A DNA stretch of 8,649 nucleotides from Afipia sp. Lineage in GTDB: Bacteria; Pseudomonadota; Alphaproteobacteria; Rhizobiales; Xanthobacteraceae. Position 1 is the stretch's first letter. Every line of letters starts with the position of its first letter. The notes under the pieces are model-generated. The model worked only from the letters and a program-made list of their open reading frames with translations. It was not told the DNA's origin and did not search any database. Made by a program: the position numbers and the translations under genes. This document shows positions 1-6,679 of this stretch, piece after piece. The DNA is taken from contig JAPLPA010000396.1 in assembly GCA_026400415.1 (NCBI GenBank), forward strand, positions 1-8,649, written 5' to 3'.

Positions 1-1
1 C

Positions 2-1032
2 GTCATCGCCAATGCTCGCGACGCTGCCCAACGTGGAGCCACCATCCGAAACGGCGCACGGTGCGCGCGCGCCGACCGTTCGGATGTCTGGAAGCTCGCA
101 GTGATTAATCGTGGCAACCGCGATATCATTACCTCTCGCGTGCTGGTCAACGCGACCGGGGCATGGAGCGACAGGACAACCCAGACCGTCTTGCATTTGC
201 CCGGTGTTCAAGCCAGCCTCACTCGGGTCAGTCAGATCGTGGTGAAACGTCTGTTCGATCACGAGAACGTCTACGTGTTGCAGAACGACGACAAGCGAAT
301 GATTTATGCCATTCCCTTCGAACGCGACTTCACATTGATCGGCGCAGCAGAACAGAATTACGGTGGCGACCCGGATACGGTATCCGCCACGGCTGAAGAC
401 GTTGCCTATCTTTGCAGGGTTGTGAACCGCTATTTCCGTGAGCGTATTGAGCCAGCAGATATTGTCCACGCAATCGCAGCTCCGAACATTCAGGTCGATG
501 GACCACTCAAGACCAGATGGCGCCGTGACGGCTACATGAGCCTCAACCGCAAATTCGGTGAGGCGCCGCTGCTCACTATGTTCGGCGGCACGACAACAAC
601 AGCGCGCCGGCGCGCTGAAATTGCGCTCACGCGGTTGGCACCGTTCTTCGTAACCAAACCCGCATGGACGAGCGATGCGCCGCTTCCCGGCGGCGATTTC
701 GCCAATTCGGCGTTCGATGCAGAGATCGAACGCGCTTACAAGCAGTGGCCGTTTCTTGGCGAACGCCACGCGCGGCGATTGGTGTCCGCCTATGGCACGC
801 GGATCGTGATGGTCCTTGGCGACGCCAAGGTCATGTCGGACCTTGGACCTGTGTTCGGCGAAAACCTGACAGGCTCAGAAGTGCGTTAGTGCGTTATCTG
901 ATGAAATACGAATGGGCGCGCTTCGCCGACGATATTCTCTGGCGTCGGTCCAAACTCGGTTTGACGTTTTCCGCGAAAGATCGCGAGACATTATCGGTAT
1001 TTATGGCACGAGCAGCGGACGAACTTGCATGA
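2..1032 (+). pseudogene. GlpD-like FAD-dependent dehydrogenase, 5'-partial, frameshifted
   Basis: This is the C-terminal two thirds of a protein of the aerobic glycerol-3-phosphate dehydrogenase family (FAD enzyme that passes electrons to quinone at the inner membrane). The reading frame is open from base 2. The FAD-binding GxGxxG end lies outside the window, and the GTG at 101 is internal. Recognisable segments in order are LVNATGAW (about 143-166), the LFDHENVYVLQNDD and IPFERDFTLIG blocks (251-343), LPGGDF (about 683-700) and DLGPVFG (about 839-859). Frame 2 stops at 887-889 just after SEVR. The expected C-terminus (YLMKYEWARFADD, then ILWRRSKLGL) continues in frame 1 to a TGA at 1030-1032. 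Removing one copy of the 8-bp direct repeat at 881-896 restores one continuous protein. The product as read loses its last 45 residues. The canonical motifs KGSH, GVRPL and GGKxTTYR read RVSQ (224-235), APNIQ (479-493) and GGTTTTARR (584-610), so the substrate may not be glycerol-3-phosphate. The intact stop would overlap potG as ATGA. The family is confident, the exact substrate is not. Confidence 0.85.
881..896 (+). repeat. 8-bp perfect tandem duplication that frameshifts the glpD-like gene
   Basis: GTGCGTTA occurs twice back to back. The first copy supplies the in-frame TAG at 887-889. With a single copy the codons read GAA GTG CGT TAT CTG ATG, giving EVRYLM, which is what the family has at this place. 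This looks like a replication-slippage duplication and could in principle revert by deletion of one copy. Confidence 0.9.
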
Positions 1033-2129
1033 ACGTGGTGCGAGCGGACCCGATGCTAAGGATTGTCTCCGTCATCAAACGCTTTGGCGGGTTCACGGCG
1101 GTGGATTCCCTTTCGCTCGATATTGCAAAAGGAGAATTCTTCGCGCTGCTGGGGCCGAGCGGTTGCGGCAAGACGACCTTGCTGCGCATGTTGGCGGGGT
1201 TCGAGACACCGGATGCGGGCGAGATTTACTTGAACAGCGAGAACATCGCGCAGGTGCCGCCGCATTTACGTCCCGTCAACATGATGTTCCAGAATTATGC
1301 GCTGTTTCCGCATCTCACCGTCGCAGCCAATATCGCATTCGGGCTGAAGCGCATGGATATGCCGAAGACCGACATCGATTCGCGCGTGAAAGAAATGATT
1401 TCGCTGGTGCGTCTTGAAGGTCTGGAGGCACGCAAGCCCGATCAGCTTTCTGGCGGGCAACGACAACGCGTCGCGTTGGCGCGGTCGCTGGCGCGGCGTC
1501 CGCAGATGTTGTTGCTGGACGAGCCGCTCGCAGCCCTCGACAAGAAGTTGCGTGAAATCACGCAAGACGAATTGAAGGAGGTGCAGCGCCGACTCGGAAT
1601 GACCTTCATCATCGTCACGCATGACCAAAGTGAGGCCATGACTGTCGCCGACCGGATTGGCGTTATGGACAAGGGCCAGCTCGTTCAGGTCGCGACACCG
1701 CGGCAGCTTTACGAGGCCCCAAATTCACGTTGGATCGCGGGCTTTGTCGGTGACATCAATCTCATCGAAGGGAAGATTACTTCGCGCGATATGAATCGTG
1801 TCGTGGTCACCACATCAAGTCTCGGCGATGTCATCACCACCCATGCACCGGCCGGAGCGAAAGACGTTTGTGTTGCCATCCGTCCTGAGAAAATCCGGTT
1901 ATCGCATTCTATCCTGACAAAACCCGCTACGGACAATACATTCGACGCAGAGTTGATCGATGTCAGATTTCTTGGTGGTGTCTCGATCTGCAAAGTGAAG
2001 CTGACATCTGGGGAAATGCTGCGCGTTGCAATGACAAATGCCACGCGCGCGTCAGCCGAATCGTTTACCGCCGGTCAACGCATCAGCGTTTCGTTTGCGA
2101 CGGAAGATATTGTGGTGCTCGACCGATGA
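1029..2129 (+). CDS. potG: Polyamine-type ABC transporter ATP-binding protein (PotG-like)
   Basis: This 366-residue ATPase would energise import through the PotH/PotI permease pair at the cytoplasmic face of the inner membrane. All nucleotide-binding motifs are present: Walker A GPSGCGKTT (42-50), Q-loop Q88 in MMFQNYALFPH, signature LSGGQ (140-144), Walker B LLLDEP (161-166), D-loop ALD (169-171) and switch His198 in VTHDQ. A C-terminal TOBE-like regulatory domain follows (about 240-366, with VAIRPEKI at 282-289). The match to E. coli PotG is close through FALLGPSGCGKTTLLRMLAGFE and DKKLRE, and the length is near the family's usual 370-380. The start is ATG 1029, whose ATGA overlaps the intact glpD-like stop. 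The longer in-frame start at 912 would run back into the glpD-like coding sequence and is rejected. ATG 1053 is a possible alternative. The ATPase belongs to the polyamine/opine/phosphonate importer group, so the substrate could also be another small cation or a phosphonate. No break is visible in this gene. Confidence 0.9.
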   Translation: MNVVRADPMLRIVSVIKRFGGFTAVDSLSLDIAKGEFFALLGPSGCGKTTLLRMLAGFETPDAGEIYLNSENIAQVPPHLRPVNMMFQNYALFPHLTVAANIAFGLKRMDMPKTDIDSRVKEMISLVRLEGLEARKPDQLSGGQRQRVALARSLARRPQMLLLDEPLAALDKKLREITQDELKEVQRRLGMTFIIVTHDQSEAMTVADRIGVMDKGQLVQVATPRQLYEAPNSRWIAGFVGDINLIEGKITSRDMNRVVVTTSSLGDVITTHAPAGAKDVCVAIRPEKIRLSHSILTKPATDNTFDAELIDVRFLGGVSICKVKLTSGEMLRVAMTNATRASAESFTAGQRISVSFATEDIVVLDR

Positions 2130-3042
2130 GCGCGCGACGCATTTTCACCAGGCCCGCGAGATTCGCCGCGATTGCGCCTTACGTCTGGATGGCGCTTTTT
2201 TTTCTGGTGCCGTTCGGCTTCGTGCTCAAGATCGCGCTGTCGCAGACAGCCATCGCGCAGCCGCCTTACGTGCCGACATTCACAATTGCGGCGGGGTGGG
2301 ACGCTTTCAAATCGGCGCTGTCGCAATTTTCGCTCGACAATTTCAAGCTGCTCACCTCCGACGATCTTTACATTCTCTCGTATGCACGCAGTTTGTTGGT
2401 CGCCATTGTGTCGACCGGAATATTGCTGCTGACGGCATATCCCGTTGCCTACGGCATGTCGCGTTTGCCGCAACGTTGGCAACCGTTAGCAATGATGCTG
2501 GTGATCGTTCCGTTCTGGACGTCGTTTCTGATCCGCATCTATGCATGGATCAACATTCTGCAGCATGACGGTCTTCTAAACAAAACCTTGCTGGCGTTTG
2601 GCCTGATCGACAATCCATTGGTTTGGCTCTCGACCGACTCGGCGATGTATCTCGGCATCGTCTATTCTTATTTTCCGTTCATGATCCTTCCATTGTACGC
2701 GACGCTGTCGAAACTCGAGATGACGCGCTGCTGGAAGCCGCCGCCGATCTCGGCTGTTCGCGCTTCAAGGCTTTCTGGCTGGTGACGTTTCCGTTGTCGC
2801 TTCCAGGCATAGGCGCCGGTGTTCTGTTGTGTTTCATTCCCATCGTTGGCGAATTTGTCATCCCGGATTTGCTGGCGGGATCGGATCGCATGATGATCGG
2901 GCAGACGCTTTGGCTTGAGTTTTTTACCAACAAGGATTGGCCGGTTGCGTCCGCAATCGCGATTGTATTGCTCGTCCTGCTGCTTATCCCGCTTTTGATC
3001 TATGAGAAACTTCAGCGCCGCCATCTTGAAGGAAATTCATAA
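2126..3042 (+). pseudogene. potH: Polyamine-type ABC transporter permease (PotH-like), frameshifted
   Basis: This is the first membrane subunit of the importer, starting at ATG 2126 in an ATGA overlap with potG. The first frame encodes 219 residues: a cytoplasmic basic N-terminus, TM1 (about 17-37), a periplasmic loop, then TM segments near 89-110, 117-140 and 170-192, ending YATLSKLE at about 2719. It then goes out of frame (MTRCW...) and stops at 2783-2785. The rest of the permease continues in frame 1 to TAA at 3040-3042: DDALLEAAADLGC (the EAA loop that docks on the ATPase), TFPLSLPGIGAG, and two further TM segments. Joined, the protein would be about 304 residues, close to E. coli PotH (about 317). 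The simplest cause is a GA-GA duplication at 2717-2720, because one GA gives KLDDALLEAA, the family spacing. A 1-bp deletion giving KLEDDALLEAA is the alternative. As read, the product lacks the EAA loop and could not couple to PotG. A run of eight T at 2196-2203 lies in TM1 but is in frame. Confidence 0.88.
2717..2720 (+). repeat. GA dinucleotide duplication at the potH frameshift
   Basis: The sequence AAACTC-GA-GA-TGACGCG carries two GA units. With one unit the codons read AAA CTC GAT GAC GCG CTG CTG GAA GCC (KLDDALLEA), matching the KLDxxLLEAA pattern of PotB/PotH permeases. The position of the frame break is well bounded. Whether it is a 2-bp gain or a 1-bp loss is inferred from family spacing. 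Confidence 0.6.
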
Positions 3043-3857
3043 TGGCGCGGCCCATTGCAAAACCCTCTTATTTTAACATCGCCTCGGTGGCACTGGGGCT
3101 GGCGTTTCTCTATCTGCCGATCGTGCTTCTCATCATCTATTCCTTTAACGCGTCGCGACTGGTCACAGTGTGGGGCGGATGGTCGCTGCGCTGGTATACG
3201 GAATTTTTCAATGATGAAGCGATGCTTGAAGCCGCGTGGATGAGCCTGCGGGTTGGCGTATGTTCTGCGACGGCGGCAACGATTTTGGGAACGCTGGCCG
3301 CGGTTGCGTTGGCGCGTGGCGAACGTTTCAAAGGCCGAACATTATTTTCCGGCATGCTGTATGCCCCGCTGGTGATGCCCGAAGTTGTGATGGGATTGTC
3401 GCTGCTGCTGCTGTTCGTCGCTATCGATGCCGGACGCGGTTTCTGGACGGTGACGATCGCGCATACCACGCTGACGATGTGCTTCGTCGCCGTCGTTGTG
3501 CAATCGCGTCTCAACGGTCTCGATCGCAGCCTCGAAGAAGCCGCGATGGATCTTGGTTGCGGTCCCGTGCAAGCCTTTATCGCCGTCACGTTGCCGCTGA
3601 TGCTGCCGTCGATTGCAGCCGGCTGGATGCTTGCGTTTACTCTATCGCTGGACGATCTGGTGATTGCAAGTTTCACCACGGGTCCCGGCTCATCGACTTT
3701 ACCGATCCGGATTTATTCCGAGGTACGACTTGGCGTGAAGCCCGAGATCAATGCGATCTGCACGCTGGTGATCGCCGCTGTGGCAGTCGTTATCATCGCG
3801 GCATCGCTCGCTTCGAAGCTGTCAAGCGAACAGGGCGAGAGTGCAGCTCCGCTCTAG
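3042..3857 (+). CDS. potI: Polyamine-type ABC transporter permease (PotI-like)
   Basis: This is the second membrane subunit of the importer, 271 residues, near the usual 265-285 of PotC/PotI. Six membrane segments can be seen, at about 12-33, 68-91, 105-127, 135-156, 187-210 and 237-258. The EAA motif EEAAMDLGCGPVQAF (165-179), followed by TLPLMLPSIAAG (183-194), is the loop that contacts the ATPase. The SLDDLVIASFTTGPG segment (202-216) is typical of PotC/PotI. The ATG overlaps the potH stop as TAATG, so translation probably depends on ribosomes that finish potH. With potH broken, those ribosomes stop at 2785, about 250 bases upstream. This gene itself shows no break. It ends one base before the convergent asmA stop. 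The family is confident, the imported compound is not known. Confidence 0.9.
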   Translation: MARPIAKPSYFNIASVALGLAFLYLPIVLLIIYSFNASRLVTVWGGWSLRWYTEFFNDEAMLEAAWMSLRVGVCSATAATILGTLAAVALARGERFKGRTLFSGMLYAPLVMPEVVMGLSLLLLFVAIDAGRGFWTVTIAHTTLTMCFVAVVVQSRLNGLDRSLEEAAMDLGCGPVQAFIAVTLPLMLPSIAAGWMLAFTLSLDDLVIASFTTGPGSSTLPIRIYSEVRLGVKPEINAICTLVIAAVAVVIIAASLASKLSSEQGESAAPL

Positions 3858-3858
3858 C

Positions 3859-5841
3859 CTAGTTCAATTTTCCCGGGACCGGTGAGATGAGCGCTGCGGG
3901 TGGCGTAGGCCCATCATTGGATGGCGCAGATGTTTCGGCAGCGGGCGCTTGCGCAGCGGGTGCGACGGGCTGTGCGCGATTGCCGGTGAAGCGATCGATC
4001 ACCGATTTCACGGCGTCGCGTGTTTTTCGGTCTTTCAGCGAGTCCAGCAGCGGCGCAGATGCAGGTGAGCGGCGGATCAGCGAATCCGAATCCGGGAACA
4101 CGAGCGGGTCGTCCCACGGGCCTTGCACGACAAACGGCAGTTGAAATGCAGGATCGGCCGCGTTCGCCGAGATCAGGCTGGCGACCCCTTTAAGATCGTA
4201 TTCGCGCGCAGGAACCGATGCGGTTCCGGACAGCGTCAAGCGCGCAGTCGGCCCTTCGATGCGCGCATCTTCTGCGGTTGCGATGCCGTCATTGATCCGA
4301 AGGGCGACGTTGAGCTTGTCGAACGGCGTGTTGCCGTTGCGGAAATTTCCTGCGCCGGACAACGGTCGTCGCTCAAGTCGCTTCAACAATTGCTCGACGT
4401 TGAAGCCGCCGACGGCGCCGTCATGCGCGGTCAACGTTGCTGTGCCGTCAAGCGTTTGCGCCAGCGCATAGGGGCTAGCCCCTGACGCGTCCAGCGCGAG
4501 ATTGATGTTGCCTCGTCCCGATAATTTCCGGAAGCCGAACATTTCGGTGGCGCCGGCTTCCAGGTCGACATCCGTCAGCTGGAATTGTGCCTTCACGTCG
4601 GCAACCGCGTCGGACCGTGCGACGCCGAGCGAACCTTTGAGAATTCCGCCGTAGATCTGCGCTTCGCCGACGCTGAGCACCAAAGTCCCATTCCGCAAGT
4701 TGGCACCGAACGCACTCCGGCCGAGCTTCGACGGGCCAACAATAACTTTCGCCGCAGATAATCTCATGTCGAGGTCGGTCGCGGACAGACCTCGCAGATC
4801 GAACAATTGCCTGTTCCAGTCGCGCGCTCCGCTTGCGAGAAGACGAACCGTGGCAATATAGGGTGTGAAGTCGAGTGTCTCGGCGGCAAGCGTCGCCTGT
4901 ACGGTCTGCCGTTCTCTATTGGTGAAGGTAATGACACCTTCTGCAGCGTTGCCGTCCAGTTCGACATTGACGTTTGTCAATGCGATCGATTCGCCGACCA
5001 CGTTGGCGCGCGCCTTCAACGCAAATCGCCCCATGCCGCCTGCACCGGGCGCCGTCTCACCGGCCCAGCGCATCGCGTTGCGTAGCGAAGGGCTGTCGGC
5101 GCTCAGCGTTCCTTCCATCAGGAGACTTGTGCGATTGGCAATCGTACCATCGAATGCGACCTTCAGCGGCCCGCTCGCTGCGCGAAATTTCAACCCCGAG
5201 CGGTCGCCGGACAAAGCAGCGATGAAATCGGCAATCGAGAGGCTGCCGTCGACCCGCTCGCCGCGCCAGTCGAATTGTCCCGTCGCTGCAAACGAGCGCG
5301 AGATCGATGGCCATCCCAGCGACAGATCGATGTCAGAAATGGTTTCGACATCGCCTTGCTTTTCGCTCTTGTAGTTGAGGATGCCATCGACGACACGAAT
5401 TTCCGAAAATGAAACCGTGCTGTCGACACCCGGTTTGATCGAACGTGCGAGAGTTTCAACGATTGGCGTCCAGTTACTGCGGCCATCGGCATCGCGCATG
5501 ACATTGAAGCGTGGGTTCACCAGCGTGACGTCGGCGATGTCGTAGCGTCGCGCCAGCAACGAAAGCAGCCGAAGATTGACAGTCAGCTCATCGACGGTCA
5601 GTGGCTCCCCGGTCCTGGCGTCCGCGCCTTTCAATCCGACCTTGCGAAGCGTCACATAGCTGGTCGGCAGCAGAGACACTTCAACATCACCGCCAACAAC
5701 AAGATCGAGGCCGGTTGCAACACGAAGCTGATGTTCGACCGCGAGCCTCACGGCACTCCGGTCGATCAGCCATGAGGTGACGACAAGACCAATGAGAGCA
5801 GCCGAAAGCAATGCCGCAATCGGCATTGCGAGGCGCTTCAT
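3859..5841 (-). CDS. AsmA family protein
   Basis: This protein of about 660 residues is anchored in the inner membrane and projects into the periplasm. AsmA-type proteins are linked to outer-membrane assembly and lipid transport between the two membranes; the role of this one is not known. A short basic N-terminus (MKRLA) is followed by one hydrophobic segment of about 21 residues (PIAALLSAALIGLVVTSWLI), then LRVATGLDLVVGGDVEVSLL and TSYVTLRKVGL, the N-terminal AsmA pattern. The C-terminal half carries the conserved AsmA_2-type region (GRGNINLALDASG, then AQTLDGTATLTAHDGAVGG, later SGTASV and PFVVQGPWDDP). The tail is low-complexity, rich in Pro and Ala. Starts in frame are TTG 5859 (a GGA about 8 bases upstream) and ATG 5841 (no well-spaced ribosome site). 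I prefer ATG because it begins a standard signal anchor. The frame closes at 5884-5886, so nothing longer is possible. No frameshift is visible. The stop lies one base from that of potI, on the opposite strand. Confidence 0.88.
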   Translation of the reverse strand: MKRLAMPIAALLSAALIGLVVTSWLIDRSAVRLAVEHQLRVATGLDLVVGGDVEVSLLPTSYVTLRKVGLKGADARTGEPLTVDELTVNLRLLSLLARRYDIADVTLVNPRFNVMRDADGRSNWTPIVETLARSIKPGVDSTVSFSEIRVVDGILNYKSEKQGDVETISDIDLSLGWPSISRSFAATGQFDWRGERVDGSLSIADFIAALSGDRSGLKFRAASGPLKVAFDGTIANRTSLLMEGTLSADSPSLRNAMRWAGETAPGAGGMGRFALKARANVVGESIALTNVNVELDGNAAEGVITFTNRERQTVQATLAAETLDFTPYIATVRLLASGARDWNRQLFDLRGLSATDLDMRLSAAKVIVGPSKLGRSAFGANLRNGTLVLSVGEAQIYGGILKGSLGVARSDAVADVKAQFQLTDVDLEAGATEMFGFRKLSGRGNINLALDASGASPYALAQTLDGTATLTAHDGAVGGFNVEQLLKRLERRPLSGAGNFRNGNTPFDKLNVALRINDGIATAEDARIEGPTARLTLSGTASVPAREYDLKGVASLISANAADPAFQLPFVVQGPWDDPLVFPDSDSLIRRSPASAPLLDSLKDRKTRDAVKSVIDRFTGNRAQPVAPAAQAPAAETSAPSNDGPTPPAALISPVPGKLN

Positions 5842-6040
5842 TCCTTGGGCCAGCGTCAATGAAATGGTCCGGGTTGGATGGCTTTAATGCAGGCGCCGGC
5901 AGGCTCTTTTCCGGCCACGCAGGCCGCAACTTGCTGGCTTTTCTTGACGCTTTCAAGGCCGTCCCGTGCCCGAAGGCGCCTTCCGCTGACCATAGTAAAG
6001 AGCGCAGCGATTGACGGGTCTTGAGCATTTCGCCTAATAA
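5842..6040. other. Intergenic segment between divergent asmA and truncated scoA
   Basis: I see no convincing gene, RNA or terminator in this stretch. It should hold the promoter of asmA (leftward) and would normally hold the promoter, ribosome site and first codons of scoA (rightward). None of the three rightward frames encodes the missing scoA N-terminus. The scoA frame has several stops, the last two being TAA TAA at 6035-6040. A leftward 45-codon frame (ATG 5993 to TGA 5856) overlaps the TTG at 5859 as TTGA but has no ribosome site and no family I recognise. The segment may be partly unrelated DNA brought next to scoA by a deletion or rearrangement. Confidence 0.6.
6011..6040 (+). promoter_or_regulatory. 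Possible sigma-70-like promoter ahead of truncated scoA
   Basis: TTGACG (6011-6016) and TAATAA (6035-6040) are separated by 18 bases, a fair match to the -35 and -10 consensus and spacing. It points at scoAB. A single match of this quality can arise by chance, and the TAATAA is also a pair of stop codons in the scoA frame, so confidence is low. Confidence 0.25.
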
Positions 6041-6658
6041 ATCTGCGGCATTGCTGAGACGCTGTCGGACGCGCTTCGTGAATCCGGCGTCAAGAATCTG
6101 ACCGTGATTTCCAACAATGCGGGCGTCGACGGCATCGGCCTCAGCCGCCTGTTGGAAACCCGGCAGATCAAAAAGATGATCTCGTCCTATGTCGGCGAGA
6201 ACAGACTGTTCGCGCAGCAATATCTCGCAGGCGAACTTGAATTGGAATTCAATCCGCAGGGCACGCTGGCGGAGCGTATCCGCGCTGGCGGCGCAGGCAT
6301 TCCGGCGTTCTATACCAAGACCGGCGTCGGCACGCTGATCGCCGAAGGCAAAGAAGAAAAAGTCTTCAACGGCGAAAAATACATCATGGAAACCGGACTG
6401 GTCGCCGACCTCGCGATCGTGCACGCATGGAAGGGCGATACCGAAGGCAACCTCGTGTACCGGAAGACGGCGCGCAACTTCAATCCGATGATGGCGACAG
6501 CGGCGAAGGTAACTGTCGCCGAGGTCGAACATTTAGTCCCGGCCGGCGAAATCGATCCCGACCACATCCACACGCCCGGCATCTTCGTGAAGCGCATCAT
6601 CGCGGTCGATCCAAAATTGAAACGGATCGAGCAACGCACTTTGCGCAAGCGCGCTTAA
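6041..6658 (+). pseudogene. scoA: 3-oxoacid CoA-transferase subunit A, 5'-truncated
   Basis: Subunit A of succinyl-CoA:3-ketoacid CoA-transferase, which with subunit B moves CoA from succinyl-CoA to acetoacetate or a similar 3-oxoacid in the cytoplasm. Homology begins at 6041 with ICGIAETLSDALRESGV and runs through KNLTVISNNAGVDG, LLETRQIKKMISSYVGEN, GELELEFNPQGTLAERIRAG, GIPAFYTKTGVGTL, TARNFNPMMATAAKV and HIHTPGIFVKRI to the TAA at 6656. This leaves 205 codons, against about 230-240 for intact ScoA. What is missing is roughly the first 30 residues, including the GGF part of the CoA-transferase signature GGFGLCGIPE; the Pro of that motif is also Ala here. Two in-frame stops (TAA TAA) directly precede 6041. 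The first conventional in-frame start is GTG 6104 (after a CTG at 6062), well inside the conserved domain and without a clear ribosome site. A working enzyme is therefore unlikely. A real deletion and a misassembly are both possible. scoB follows after 21 bases. Confidence 0.85.
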
Positions 6659-6668
6659 CAAATTCAAT

Positions 6669-6673
6669 AGGAG
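6669..6673 (+). promoter_or_regulatory. Ribosome binding site of scoB
   Basis: AGGAG ends six bases before ATG 6680, a strong and well-spaced site. It fixes the scoB start and lets scoB be translated independently of the damaged scoA. Confidence 0.75.
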
Positions 6674-6679
6674 AGCCGC

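Noticed and set aside
875..900. Programmed -1 frameshifting to make full-length GlpD-like protein
   Set aside because: There is no slippery heptamer of the X XXY YYZ type, and the exact tandem duplication explains the break fully; the same holds for potH at 2711-2725.
912..1028. Longer potG starting at ATG 912
   Set aside because: The 39 extra codons overlap the glpD-like C-terminal coding region (EWARFADD, ILWRRSK) in another frame and have no PotG homology; ATG 1029 in the ATGA overlap fits the family.
3137..3679. 180-codon leftward frame inside potI
   Set aside because: It is the complement of the potI membrane segments and EAA loop, and is low-complexity Ser/Thr/Arg-rich.
4865..5374. 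169-codon rightward frame inside asmA
   Set aside because: It lies wholly antisense to a well-conserved asmA coding region, with no ribosome site and no recognisable domain.
5811..6014. 67-codon rightward frame between asmA and scoA
   Set aside because: Its first third is antisense to the asmA 5' end, it has no ribosome site and no family resemblance, and it does not join to scoA.
5687..6532. 281-codon leftward frame across scoA and the asmA 5' end
   Set aside because: It is antisense to the conserved scoA sequence and overlaps the asmA start; it shows no domain and has the His/Arg/Phe-rich look of a shadow frame.
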